This document shows, in pieces, positions 18,660-27,785 of a stretch of DNA of 64,000 nucleotides. A program made the position numbers and the translations under genes. Every line of letters begins with the position of its first letter. Within the stretch, counting starts at the first letter, position 1. Origin of the DNA: Tritrichomonas musculus. Lineage: Eukaryota; Parabasalia; Tritrichomonadida; Tritrichomonadidae. The DNA lies in the NCBI GenBank assembly GCA_039105265.1, contig JAPFFF010000015.1, forward strand, positions 2,232,001 through 2,296,000, written 5' to 3'. Under the pieces are notes generated by a model. It was given only the letters and a program-made list of their open reading frames with translations, ran no database searches and had not been told where the DNA came from.

Positions 18660-19800
18660 AATATTCATCTATACAGCCACTTTCATATTCAGTTTTTATA
18701 CATCTTTCGAATTTTTTTCTAGTGGATACTGTCATATTTTTGTTCATATCGAAACATGGTTGACCTTTTGCTAAATCAAATGTTATAGAGTTTCCATTAA
18801 ATAACGTTTCATATAATTTCATAACATCTCCATTAAAATCTTCATTATATTTATACTTGATAGAATTTTGTGTAAGTCCTTTGCCACGAATCATATATGC
18901 TATATCACCTGTGGAATCTTGTAGTTTATCAATATACATCTTTTTCATCAAAAAGAATGATTCAATTGCTTGAGGCATTTCTTTATGTCCATTTATCTCT
19001 GGGAAATCTGAGTGGAATTGGCCAAGATTTTTACCTATGAGTTCTCTATTATATTTATCTCTAAATGCTTTCTCTAATTTTGGTAAATCAGCGGACTCTA
19101 TATGCATGCTATCTGTATCTTGGTAATAAATGTGGCATCCGATATCAAAAGCTAAGCACATTACTTCATTCATAATTCTCTTAGACATAGACAAAACTTG
19201 AATACCTAACAATGAAAAATTAAAATGTTTATCTATTTGTTTTAGAGTCTTAACTGCGTGAATGTTAGAGTTGTTCAATTGAATATCTTCAACTATTTTA
19301 TTATAATTCTTCTGCCAAAATTTATCTAATTCATCTCCTTCACGTAAATATTTATAATCTTTTTCAACTGGTTTCTCTATTGTTTTACCATAACATGAAT
19401 TCATAATAAGTTTATAGAGATTTTGTAATGGATTATTTTGCTTTTTATATTCAAGTCTTTTATTGAAGATATCACTGATGCAATCTCTTATTCTATAATC
19501 TTTTTTACCATCCCAATAGTATCCACGTAAAATGTTAAACTCTATCTTTTGAAACTCTATGTAATCCTCTAATGTGATATTATCAACAACTATTTTAATG
19601 GTTTGTCCTTCTGGTAGATAGTCGTTGTTTTTATTTAACCCATTTATCTTTTGAACAATCAATGGAAATGGATAATGTTTATTTATTTTTGTTATCTCAA
19701 TTTCTACAATATATGCGGATTGTTTAGAAAGAAATTCTAGGTTTAATTGTTCTGGTTGAATCACTTTAGGTTTTCCTTCAACTGTATATAATCTTTTCAT
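18643..19800 (-). pseudogene. polB: protein-primed DNA polymerase B, downstream part, outer Maverick
   Basis: The C-terminal part (385 codons) of the family B polymerase of the outer element. It includes LYKLIMNSCYGKTIEKPV (the NSxYG motif) near residue 135 and IYYQDTDSMHIESADL (the catalytic DTDS motif) near 228, then a thumb-like region. The inner Maverick is inserted immediately upstream, so this piece is separated from the exonuclease half at 42784-45096 by 23 kb. Protein-primed polymerases of this type copy the linear element DNA using a terminal protein. The gene converges on the integrase with a 17-bp overlap. It is a fossil through interruption. Confidence 0.88.
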
Positions 19801-19809
19801 TGCAGATGG

Positions 19810-20172
19810 AGTAGTATAGTATAGGCTCCGCTACCGCCAAGCCTATACTTGGGGGCTCCGCAGAGGCTCCGCACCCCACTACTCCAGGGGTTCGCACCCC
19901 TGGACCCCCTCAAAAGGCCCCAACATTCAAAAAGTTCGCGACAAAAAAATTCCAAACTAAAATTTTTATCGTCTCGTTATCAAAACGTTTTTTAATTCAA
20001 AAAGTTCAAAAAAATCTCTACTAAAAGTAGTATATATAAATGGCGTGATTTCTTAACGTTCCGTCAAGAAATCCCGAACCATTTTTTGTTAAGATAATCC
20101 CTTCGAATCAAGAAGTTGTTTTATAATGATTGAAATGTACCCGACGCTCAATCCAGCTGAAGAACAAACACC
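19810..20172. repeat. left terminal inverted repeat of the inner Maverick
   Basis: The match with the right end is patchy. The outer 41 bp (19810-19850 against 42753-42793) has one difference. A 54-bp block (19925-19978 against 42626-42679) has few differences. The innermost 75 bp (20098-20172 against 42497-42571) is identical. Between these blocks the two ends differ. The innermost block carries the start codon and first codons of the gene at 20126. The 19851-19920 part is GC-rich (GGCTCCGCA boxes, inverted CCAGGGGTTCGCACCCCTGG) and unlike the rest. Confidence 0.88.
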
Positions 20173-21067
20173 GATAGCTATAGAATATGCTTACTTTTTG
20201 GAAGATGGAGAGCAAGACCCCAGCAAACCAAATCGATACTACTTTAATTTTCCACAAGAATGGTGCACTTCAAATAGAGGAGAATCTATTGTTGGGGTAA
20301 GAAATATGTGGTTGATTGCGAGAAGAAGAAAAATTGAATTCACCATCACAATTGCAAAATTTCAAAAGAAATATTTTAATATAGTGGAAGGGAATGATAC
20401 GACTTCAAAAATAAATAATATGATATTATTGTATAAAGATAATATTAAAGTAAAAGATGTAAAAGTTATCGATTGGATGTCGATAGAAGGAGATTTTAGA
20501 GGATTCTTTAATGCTATTCATACATCAATAAAAAACTATATAGCAACATGGTGGAAGGACGTCAATGAAATATTTGTACAGTCAGATACTGATATTTTAA
20601 ATAGAGATATACAATCTGATGGCTATTATGATGAGAGGGGGTTTCATGAAAAAATATATTCAGAACGAAATAATAATGATGCGGATGAATATGGTGTAGC
20701 ATTCAAATTAAAAGAAACAAATAAAGATTTTGATGAAGTATTTAATATTGGTGATGGAGTAAGTCAAAACAATAAAGATGTGTATTTAAAGTACTATGAT
20801 AAAGTTTTAACGTTTGATAATGTATGGGATAGACATTCATGTAAAGTTTATTCATCAATAGCAGAACAATCAAATCGTTATTATATTGGTAATTCGAATG
20901 TTAATTTCAACCCCATCAAATACTTTAAGCTGAATTCAACAGACCAAAGATTTTGGATTGATTTATATTCTGCGCGTGAATATAAAGCACCATTTAAATT
21001 ACCAGTCGGTGAAAGCTTTGCTATAGAGATGATATTCTTACCATACAAGAAGATGTTATATGTTTAA
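20126..21067 (+). CDS. Maverick protein of unknown function, start inside the terminal repeat
   Basis: A 313-residue protein beginning MIEMYPTLNPAEEQTPIAIE; these codons lie in the terminal repeat and recur at the right end. It is strand-rich (YYFNFPQEWCTSNRGESIVG, FKLNSTDQRFWIDLYSAREY, SFAIEMIFLPYKKML), with about 90 polar Asn/Asp-rich residues in the middle. The final strand-turn-strand pattern would suit a jelly-roll or receptor-type capsid protein, but I do not recognise the family. It is the first gene of a run with integrase, ATPase, pVI-like and capsid genes in the same direction, and ends 10 bp before the integrase start. No counterpart was seen in the outer element. Confidence 0.68.
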   Translation: MIEMYPTLNPAEEQTPIAIEYAYFLEDGEQDPSKPNRYYFNFPQEWCTSNRGESIVGVRNMWLIARRRKIEFTITIAKFQKKYFNIVEGNDTTSKINNMILLYKDNIKVKDVKVIDWMSIEGDFRGFFNAIHTSIKNYIATWWKDVNEIFVQSDTDILNRDIQSDGYYDERGFHEKIYSERNNNDADEYGVAFKLKETNKDFDEVFNIGDGVSQNNKDVYLKYYDKVLTFDNVWDRHSCKVYSSIAEQSNRYYIGNSNVNFNPIKYFKLNSTDQRFWIDLYSAREYKAPFKLPVGESFAIEMIFLPYKKMLYV

Positions 21068-21077
21068 ATAAATTTAA

Positions 21078-22154
21078 ATGACTTACAAAACAATAGAGGA
21101 GTTATACAAAACTTTTCCGTGGAAAACACCATCAAAATTTGTTCCTCTTGCAAAACGATATGGATTTACAGAAGAGGCAGCATTAAATTATTTGAAGAAT
21201 ATAGTTCATGATGTTAAAGTACCAAAGGCAAAATTTATGAATATATATTCAAAACACTCAGGAGGATATCAAATGGACACTTTCATAAATGACAAAACAA
21301 AAGATGGTTTGAATTATCTGATGTTTATAAATATCAATACCCGAAAGGCTTTTTGTTATGCGATGAGAGGGAAGGGAGCAAAAGAAGTAGCTAGAGCATT
21401 AAATCAATTTTTAGTAGATGAACCAAATGTTTATTCTATTACTTCTGACCAGGATGCAGCCTATTTGTCCAATGATGTTTTGCAAATAATGAAGGCAAAA
21501 AATATTATATACAATACTACGGAAGACAACAATCATAATGTACTAGGCATCATAAATAGATTCATGAGAACTATAAGAGATATGGTAGGAGAGAATAGAT
21601 TTATTGGAGAACAAGAAATGAAGGGATTAATAGATTCCTACAATAAATCCCCTCACCGGTCGTTGGACTATAAAATACCAAACGAAATGACAGAAAAAGA
21701 TGAAAAAGAGTATATTAATACTAAATCACAAATAAATCCATATGACTTTCAGCCTAACGACAGGGTGAGAATTATACAAGCCAAGGAACCATTTTCGAAG
21801 CGAAGAAATAGGGTCAGCAAGGAGGCTTATATTGTTGATTCAAAAGCTGGAAATCAATTTATTGTTAAGTCCAAAGATGAATCGATAGATAAGTTGCCGG
21901 GATATAGATTGATAAAAACACAGAATAAAAATATTGCTCAGACACTAAAGGGAGGCAAGAGAGGTATTGTGGATAAAATTATATCCTACGATGCAGCTAA
22001 GAATAAATATAAAATTAAATATAGTGAAGGGACAGAAGATGTTATTCCAGCCAAAAATTTACGAGAAGGAGCCCCAACTAAATTATCAAACCTCGAAATG
22101 GATTATTGGAGCAAACAAAAAAATATCCCATCAAACATTAAAAAATGGATTTAA
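21078..22154 (+). CDS. retroviral-type (DDE) integrase, inner Maverick
   Basis: A 358-residue integrase. The core has YQMDTFINDKTKDGLNYLMF near residues 58-78, YSITSDQDAAYLSNDVLQIM near 118-138 and HNVLGIINRFMRTIRDMVGE near 155-175, followed by YNKSPHRSLDYKIPNEM. After it come an SH3-like part (QPNDRVRIIQAKEPFSKRRN) and a Tudor/chromo-like end (GKRGIVDKIISYDAAKNKYK). The latter could bind chromatin or DNA and direct insertion. Known Maverick integrases make 5-6 bp target duplications; the 5-bp GATGG repeat at this element's ends fits. It lies next to the left end, just upstream of the ATPase. It is about 220 residues shorter than the outer element's integrase. Confidence 0.87.
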   Translation: MTYKTIEELYKTFPWKTPSKFVPLAKRYGFTEEAALNYLKNIVHDVKVPKAKFMNIYSKHSGGYQMDTFINDKTKDGLNYLMFININTRKAFCYAMRGKGAKEVARALNQFLVDEPNVYSITSDQDAAYLSNDVLQIMKAKNIIYNTTEDNNHNVLGIINRFMRTIRDMVGENRFIGEQEMKGLIDSYNKSPHRSLDYKIPNEMTEKDEKEYINTKSQINPYDFQPNDRVRIIQAKEPFSKRRNRVSKEAYIVDSKAGNQFIVKSKDESIDKLPGYRLIKTQNKNIAQTLKGGKRGIVDKIISYDAAKNKYKIKYSEGTEDVIPAKNLREGAPTKLSNLEMDYWSKQKNIPSNIKKWI

Positions 22155-22164
22155 CCAACAATAA

Positions 22165-23019
22165 ATGGCTAAACAAATAATGAAAGAAGTAGAAGTTTTA
22201 ATCCAAAAAACCATGCGAAAAAACCAAAAAGAAATAGAATCTGCACTTATGAAACCAATTCATCCTTCCTATCCATTTAGCACGAACGGTATATATTTTT
22301 TGATAGGCAAACCAGGTGCTGGAAAAAGTTATTGGATATGGAAACACATTTTAATTACCGAGAGATTATTTAAGTATCCCTACTACCAGAAGATAGTATT
22401 CTGTTCAACAAGCGGTAAGATGGACAAAACTGCAGAGGCGATGAGTCAAAATGTCAAGACACCAATCATATATTTGAACGAAGCAGAATTGATGGATTAT
22501 TTGAAAAAACATCTAAAGCGAAAGATAAAATATTATGCGATGGTAAAGCATGTATTATCAAAAATGAAAGAGACGAATGAAGAAATGCAGAGACTAATAA
22601 ACAAGCACTCCCTTCAAGAAATAGATGATAGAATAGTATATATAGCAAACAAGCTGGTAAAATATCAAACTTCATCATATCCATATAACACTCTAATAAT
22701 ATTGGATGACTGTGCTGGGAGCGATTTATTGACGCACAATAATACGGAATTTCTCAGGCTGTTAACAAAAACTAGGCACTATAATATTACATGCATTATG
22801 GCTATTCAAACCATTAGATTTGTCCATATAAATGCAAAGAGATTGGCCACCGATATTATATGCTATAGTGGATATTCAGAAGAAGATTTTACATCATTGC
22901 TCCAACAAACGAATAACAATCTAAATATCAAAAAAACAGTCAAAGAATATTTGCAGCATCGTGAGCCTCACGACAAATTTATTTGTAATATAACAGCCAA
23001 CAAATATTACTTTGAATGA
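22165..23019 (+). CDS. FtsK/HerA-type DNA-packaging ATPase (A32-like)
   Basis: A 284-residue ATPase with Walker A GKPGAGKS at residues 48-55, Walker B LIILDD at about 177-182, and the downstream block LLTKTRHYNITCIMAIQTIR that parallels the outer element's LRRCRHTNITYFLLIQGWKG. It belongs to the packaging ATPases of Mavericks, adenovirus-like and NCLDV-like viruses, which load DNA into capsids. It starts 10 bp after the integrase and is followed by the pVI-like gene, giving the order integrase, ATPase, pVI-like, capsid. The ATG has the CAATAAATGG context common in this element. Confidence 0.9.
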   Translation: MAKQIMKEVEVLIQKTMRKNQKEIESALMKPIHPSYPFSTNGIYFLIGKPGAGKSYWIWKHILITERLFKYPYYQKIVFCSTSGKMDKTAEAMSQNVKTPIIYLNEAELMDYLKKHLKRKIKYYAMVKHVLSKMKETNEEMQRLINKHSLQEIDDRIVYIANKLVKYQTSSYPYNTLIILDDCAGSDLLTHNNTEFLRLLTKTRHYNITCIMAIQTIRFVHINAKRLATDIICYSGYSEEDFTSLLQQTNNNLNIKKTVKEYLQHREPHDKFICNITANKYYFE

Positions 23020-23075
23020 CGAAGTCATACTTGGACTATGTCCTTGAAAGCTAGTTTTATTGACTTTAAATAACA

Positions 23076-23804
23076 ATGGAAAAAGTTGAAGATACAGATA
23101 GAGTTGAACCCTCAACACCCCAAAATTCTAGTGGATTTTTAGGAAAATTTATAAATAGTGCATGGAATTCTGTTAAATCTGGTGTTGGTAAAGCTAGTAA
23201 ATGGATAGAAGATTCTGCTGTTGGTAAAACTGGTAAATGGTTATGGAAAAATAAAGTACCAATCTTAAATACTGTCGGAGGAGCTGCTCAAGCTTTCGGA
23301 GCAATTACAGGGAACCCTGCTGTAGCTGGTATTGGCAAAGGAATGATGATGGCTGCAGATGGAATCAAAGAAGGAGAGGCAAAAGCCGCATTACAAAAAT
23401 CGATAGCTGAAAGACAGCCGAATCCTTTGGGAAGTAATGTAGCTCAATCACATTTCCCACGCATTTATTATGGAAGGAAGCCATCTGGTTTTAAAATACA
23501 TCATAAACGAAATAAGCATCTTGAAAGGGCTATGGCACAATTAGCACAATTGAAAAAACAAATAAGCAATAAAAACAATACAACTGCCGCTAAAAGTAGT
23601 AAACAGAAAAATGCTACAACACAAAAAGAAAAGCCAAAAGAAAAGCCAAAAGAAAAACCTAAACCATCGCCTCCCAAAAAGCAATTGTCAGCAGCTGAAA
23701 AAGCTAGAAATTGGAAACAAGATAAACAATTTGTGGCCGATCTACAAGAAGCTGTAAGAAGGCAAAGAGAAGCATACGAAAAGTTTGAGAAAGATGATTG
23801 GTAA
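23076..23804 (+). CDS. pVI-like protein with basic tail
   Basis: A 242-residue protein. An amphipathic and Gly/Ala-rich N-terminal part (SSGFLGKFINSAWNSVKSGV, then VPILNTVGGAAQAFGAITGN and GIGKGMMMAADGI) resembles adenovirus protein VI and the shorter protein of the outer element. A Lys/Pro-rich C-terminal half (KEKPKEKPKEKPKPSPPKKQ) would bind nucleic acid, as a core protein would. So it may unite membrane-active and DNA-binding functions in one chain; this is inference. It sits between the ATPase and the proline-rich and capsid genes. The KEKP repeat is encoded by a short tandem DNA repeat. Confidence 0.68.
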   Translation: MEKVEDTDRVEPSTPQNSSGFLGKFINSAWNSVKSGVGKASKWIEDSAVGKTGKWLWKNKVPILNTVGGAAQAFGAITGNPAVAGIGKGMMMAADGIKEGEAKAALQKSIAERQPNPLGSNVAQSHFPRIYYGRKPSGFKIHHKRNKHLERAMAQLAQLKKQISNKNNTTAAKSSKQKNATTQKEKPKEKPKEKPKPSPPKKQLSAAEKARNWKQDKQFVADLQEAVRRQREAYEKFEKDDW

Positions 23805-23874
23805 ACAAACTCTCCAAAACTCAAACAAATTCGTGTAAAAGCCTGCATATTCAAACATTTTTTAAATTTCATAA

Positions 23875-24471
23875 ATGAGCAAAAGAGTGCCTCAAAGTAA
23901 AAGATTACAGTTGATAAATAAATGGCTACGTGGGATTGAAGATGATGATTTTGAAGTGTTCCCTACCAAAACAGAAGGAAAATATATTGTTAGGCCTCGT
24001 AAGGAACCACTGGTAAAGCCCCCTTCTGAACCGTCTACTGAAGAATCATCTATTGAACCACAGGTAGAAGAGCAGGAAGTAGAAGAGCCGACAGAGGAGC
24101 CTACAATAAAGCCGCCCACAAAATCTCTCCCAAAAAAAATCACAAGGCCTAAGCCGCAATCAAATAATTCAGCCATTTTTGACCCCACGATAAATATGGA
24201 AATATTAAATCAGCTAAAATTATTGGGAGAAGAAATAAAAAGTAAACGAGAAAAGAAAGAGCAAAAGAGGATGATAAAAGAAGTAATGAATAAAGAATTA
24301 TATAAAAGAAATCAATATACTCAGCCACAATATATTCAAGAGCCTAATTTTCCTTCCGGAAATGATATAGAAGAAGAACCAGAGGACGAGCCAACACGAC
24401 CACCACCACCACCTCCTCAACCTCAACTCATTCGCAGAAGAAGAAATAATATTTTCTCTGATATATTTTGA
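23875..24471 (+). CDS. acidic/proline-rich Maverick protein
   Basis: A 198-residue protein. It has a short ordered N-terminus (RLQLINKWLRGIEDDDFEVF), a Glu/Pro-rich stretch (EEQEVEEPTEEPTIKPPTK), a charged helix (LKLLGEEIKSKREKKEQKRM) and a polyproline tail before RRRRNNIFSDIF. It is largely disordered and of unknown family. It occupies the slot just upstream of the capsid gene, where the outer element has a short coiled-coil protein on the other strand. Scaffold, spacer or tail-binding roles are possible. The start follows ATTTTTTAAATTTCATAAATG, in line with the element's start pattern. Confidence 0.68.
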   Translation: MSKRVPQSKRLQLINKWLRGIEDDDFEVFPTKTEGKYIVRPRKEPLVKPPSEPSTEESSIEPQVEEQEVEEPTEEPTIKPPTKSLPKKITRPKPQSNNSAIFDPTINMEILNQLKLLGEEIKSKREKKEQKRMIKEVMNKELYKRNQYTQPQYIQEPNFPSGNDIEEEPEDEPTRPPPPPPQPQLIRRRRNNIFSDIF

Positions 24472-24490
24472 AGTTTTTATTTTTTTATAA

Positions 24491-26170
24491 ATGTTGAACA
24501 ACGAGATTGAACTTAGAACTTCAGCGGAAGTATGTACTCAAATAGCATCATATTTTGATATCGTCGATAATTGTATAGCATTATCTGATACCAACAAACA
24601 GTATACTATAAGTCCTCAGACATCGTATTCCCCATCACCTCCTGTTCCTAGTGGTTCATATACCAGCGCCATTATATCTCCAAATACCAATAATACAGCA
24701 GACATATATAATGGATTCATTAGAGCCGATATGGAAGTTAGTATTAAAGAAGCTGCTGGAAAAGCTGTTGAACCATTAACTTCAGACGGATATCAATTCA
24801 ATAGAGTTTGGTTTGGCTTTAAAGATGCTAGAGATGCGGTTGAGAAATATGAAATTGTAGCAAATGGCATCACCATCTATACCCAGAATTTTGGTTGTGA
24901 GGAATCATTTTTAACAGCTTGTTGTGCTAATGAAACAACAAAGAGAGCAGATGTATATTCTAAGGCCAGACATAAAGATATATGGAATTATAAATCCGGT
25001 AGTAGAACAGGATTCGTTGTTGATTGGAAAGAGAGAAATGGTAAAAAATGGACAGAACAGAAATATAAAATTCATCTCAAGATAGATTTGAGAAGATTCT
25101 TACCCCTATCTAATATTAAATACCTCCCAGCTTTTGCAGGAAAAATAGAACTCAGATTATTCTTTTCTTGTGCTGGAATGGTATGTTGTCCTATCGGCCC
25201 AGGAGCTACATTTGAACACGAACCAAATGTTTATTCAAAATATGCTTTCGATCAAATAACAAATGAATTTACTCCAATAAATGAATCAATAACTATGTAT
25301 ACAAGCAAAACAAATTTGGCTGATACTACAAGAATAACAGGAGCAGCTTTTGCTGCTCAAAGTAATGCAGTTAATATTAATTTTATTCATCTCAAGACAG
25401 AAGACAGGACTTTTCAAGTCGTCGATTACTCGATAACAGAATGCTCATCTATCATACCATGTTTTGGTATTGAAGATAATATTTATTCCAGCCTCGTTCA
25501 AAGATATGCTGACCCGACTCATCCACTTACTTTCCCAACGCAAACTCTTTCCGTCTACACAACAACAAATAAACTAAAAAATCCAAATGACAAAACTACC
25601 TGTACAATCACACCCCGATTTGTTGATTCAATATTTTGTTTATTTCCTGTAAAGCATACTCATCATACATATTTCAAAAATCCTAACTTTAAATCATTTC
25701 AATTAAATTGTGGCGGATATGGAAACATTCCTGCAAAACCATTCGGAACGACCGATGAATACCCTGAATTCTTAGAATACTGTCAAAATGCTATGAATAT
25801 GAATGGTGAACAAAGCGGGTTCAATAAAGAAGTAGTAAACAGTTTGACATATTGTAATAGAGATTCAACTACTAATCAACCGACATTTGGATATTCAACT
25901 GGATATTGGACAAATGATAAGAGCAGTTTCTTCATTGGTCTCCCAACAGAAACAGATAATACATATCAGCAAGGCCTTACATCTTTGTCTCCAATTAACT
26001 TTGAAATTAATGTATCCCAAGATACAGGCGCAAAAACATATGCAAATGCCGTGGAAACTCCTCCTCTAATTTGTCTTTTGTTTGATTCATCAATATCAAT
26101 TTTGGTTCAGCCTAATGGTATGCCACCACTTGTTCGCCTCGGCAACTATGATTTGACTACGCCACAATAA
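24491..26170 (+). CDS. major capsid protein, double jelly-roll (divergent lineage)
   Basis: A 559-residue protein. It has VWFGFKDARDAVEKYEIVAN at about 110-130, FGCEESFLTACCANETTKRA at about 135-155, a strand-rich middle and a second jelly-roll ending FFIGLPTETDNTYQQGLTSL near 475-495 and PINFEI. The GFKDA block and the IGLPTET...QG region resemble capsid proteins of Polinton-like viruses and of ciliate Tlr elements more than the outer element's capsid protein. Six or more Cys residues cluster in the first domain. The protein would form the trimeric shell building block. The gene is preceded by TTTTTATTTTTTTATAAATG and followed 38 bp later by an HNH gene. Confidence 0.78.
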   Translation: MLNNEIELRTSAEVCTQIASYFDIVDNCIALSDTNKQYTISPQTSYSPSPPVPSGSYTSAIISPNTNNTADIYNGFIRADMEVSIKEAAGKAVEPLTSDGYQFNRVWFGFKDARDAVEKYEIVANGITIYTQNFGCEESFLTACCANETTKRADVYSKARHKDIWNYKSGSRTGFVVDWKERNGKKWTEQKYKIHLKIDLRRFLPLSNIKYLPAFAGKIELRLFFSCAGMVCCPIGPGATFEHEPNVYSKYAFDQITNEFTPINESITMYTSKTNLADTTRITGAAFAAQSNAVNINFIHLKTEDRTFQVVDYSITECSSIIPCFGIEDNIYSSLVQRYADPTHPLTFPTQTLSVYTTTNKLKNPNDKTTCTITPRFVDSIFCLFPVKHTHHTYFKNPNFKSFQLNCGGYGNIPAKPFGTTDEYPEFLEYCQNAMNMNGEQSGFNKEVVNSLTYCNRDSTTNQPTFGYSTGYWTNDKSSFFIGLPTETDNTYQQGLTSLSPINFEINVSQDTGAKTYANAVETPPLICLLFDSSISILVQPNGMPPLVRLGNYDLTTPQ

Positions 26171-26207
26171 AAACTTTACCAATATAATTTTTTTATTTCT
26201 ACGATAA

Positions 26208-26813
26208 ATGGAACAAGCTATTGAATTTGTACCACTTGATGATTATCCAGATTATGAAATATTATCACAGTACCCATTTACTATTCGAAGAAAAGATAAC
26301 CATTATGTTGTATCAGAAAGAATAAATAAAAATAACGGGTATCCAAGTGTCTGCATAAATAGTGATAAAATAAATAAGCATCAAATCATAGCTAAACAAT
26401 TCATTCCAAATCCAAATAATTTTAAATATATCGACCACAAAAACAAAGATAGAACCGACTACCATTTGGAGAATTTAAGATGGTGTACATCAAGTGATAA
26501 TAACAAAAATGCATCGTCAAGAAATGGTGTTAAATATGAATTCGTTGATAATATTCCAGATGATGCTATCATGATAACACACTATCAAATGACAAAGGAA
26601 TGCCGGGAGTTTAATGACAAGGAATATTATTATTACTATAATGAAGAAACAGATGAAGATATATTTTACCAAAGGATAACAGATGAAGTTTATAGAATAA
26701 TGCATATTAATGTAGCAAAAGGAGGAAGAAAATGTATTATGACAAGAGATATAAATCATAAAAAAACCACCATATACATCCATTCTTTTAAGTTTCAATA
26801 CTGCCTGGAGTAA
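26208..26813 (+). CDS. NUMOD4-HNH endonuclease
   Basis: A 201-residue paralogue of the outer element's HNH protein. The N-terminus FVPLDDYPDYEILSQYPFTI is nearly the same. The HNH block has HQIIAKQFIPNPNNFKYIDH, then NKDRTDYHLENLRWCTSSDN, and the C-terminal domain of about 80 residues is shared (NIPDDAIMITHYQM...). It is placed directly behind the capsid gene as in the outer Maverick, although the capsid genes are very different. A free-standing homing-type nuclease that moved between elements, or an old shared function, would explain this. The upstream TTTTTTTATTTCTACGATAAATG fits the start pattern. Confidence 0.85.
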   Translation: MEQAIEFVPLDDYPDYEILSQYPFTIRRKDNHYVVSERINKNNGYPSVCINSDKINKHQIIAKQFIPNPNNFKYIDHKNKDRTDYHLENLRWCTSSDNNKNASSRNGVKYEFVDNIPDDAIMITHYQMTKECREFNDKEYYYYYNEETDEDIFYQRITDEVYRIMHINVAKGGRKCIMTRDINHKKTTIYIHSFKFQYCLE

Positions 26814-26858
26814 TTTTGTCAAGTTATTATTTTTTTCATTTTTTTATCTCCACCACAA

Positions 26859-27308
26859 ATGCAAGAGCAAAGAGTCTACGATTACATCAACAATATTATC
26901 TCCCTCGCTGAAAATCCAGAAGAATGGAAGGAATGTAATTTTGCCATCCTCTGTGATAAATTTCCCATCCAGCTTTCTCGCAACAAATTTTTGGGCAAAG
27001 TCATCTATATATCACTTAAGACAGAAAAAATGACATGGAGAATATATCCTGACAAAATTAAAAAATATGAAATAGAGCATGTAATTATCAATGCAAATTC
27101 TCGACGTCGATTACATTATAAAATGAATGAATTCTTTATCAACGGCTCAAATCAAGAACAGATATATGAGGAGCATAGCTACTATAATTATTCTATAGAA
27201 AATGCTTCAAAACAAACGAAAGAATTAATTATTCAGCTAAGAGAGAAATACAATTTAAGCACGCCGGAAATATACATTGGGGAGCATCAGCCACTCGTCC
27301 TAGAGTAA
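26859..27308 (+). CDS. unknown Maverick protein, 149 aa
   Basis: A 149-residue protein of mixed alpha/beta character, starting MQEQRVYDYINNIISLAENP. A central strand pair (FLGKVIYISLKTEKMTWRIY) and a polar helix (NASKQTKELIIQLREKYNLS) can be seen, and there are few Cys residues. There is no motif of an adenain-type protease or other known Maverick enzyme. It follows the HNH gene in the same direction and is preceded by two T-tracts and CACAAATG. I do not recognise a family, and no counterpart is evident in the outer element. Confidence 0.65.
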   Translation: MQEQRVYDYINNIISLAENPEEWKECNFAILCDKFPIQLSRNKFLGKVIYISLKTEKMTWRIYPDKIKKYEIEHVIINANSRRRLHYKMNEFFINGSNQEQIYEEHSYYNYSIENASKQTKELIIQLREKYNLSTPEIYIGEHQPLVLE

Positions 27309-27333
27309 GCTGAATAATTTTTTTGGAAATGAA

Positions 27334-27762
27334 ATGAATAAATATAGGAATCCTAGTTCATCTATCATTGGAGTAGAAGGAGAAATGTTCAACGAAGGAA
27401 CAAAAACAGAACACACCATAGGCTTTAATCATTTTGGCATATTCTCTAATGATAATACTTATGCTATCACATTTAATCCATATTACAATAGACCGCCTAT
27501 AAAATATATGGAAAACAAACCTGTGAGGCCGCCGAAGAGTAATCAACATAGAACAAAACCCTTGCATGAACCACCTGTCAGCATCACAGACGGAGGGTAT
27601 TATTTAAAAAAAGATAAGGCTCCTAAAGCACCCATCCTTCCTCCTTACCTCAAGAAACCTGAAAAATTAGGGGAGATACAAGGGAAGGCTAATGAAAAAG
27701 ATAAAGGAAATATAATATATGGCCCGCAACATAAAGTAAAAATAGAGAACATAATCTATTAA
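27334..27762 (+). CDS. unknown proline-rich Maverick protein, 142 aa
   Basis: A 142-residue, mostly disordered protein. The N-terminus MNKYRNPSSSIIGVEGEMFN and an aromatic stretch (HTIGFNHFGIFSNDNTYAIT) precede Pro/Lys-rich segments (KPVRPPKSNQHRTKPLHEPP, KAPKAPILPPYLKKPEKLGE). Function is unknown. Its place in the gene run after the capsid and HNH genes and its spacing of 25 bp from the previous gene suggest a co-expressed late-type gene. The start context TTTTTTTGGAAATGAAATG is nearly the same as that of the following gene, so the two start regions may be related copies. Confidence 0.62.
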   Translation: MNKYRNPSSSIIGVEGEMFNEGTKTEHTIGFNHFGIFSNDNTYAITFNPYYNRPPIKYMENKPVRPPKSNQHRTKPLHEPPVSITDGGYYLKKDKAPKAPILPPYLKKPEKLGEIQGKANEKDKGNIIYGPQHKVKIENIIY

Positions 27763-27785
27763 ATAAAAATTTTTTTCGAAATGAA

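Noticed and set aside
23630-23670. A toxin or antimicrobial peptide in the KEKP-rich segment
   Set aside because: The Lys/Pro repeat is the disordered basic tail of the pVI-like protein and has no toxin fold or signal.
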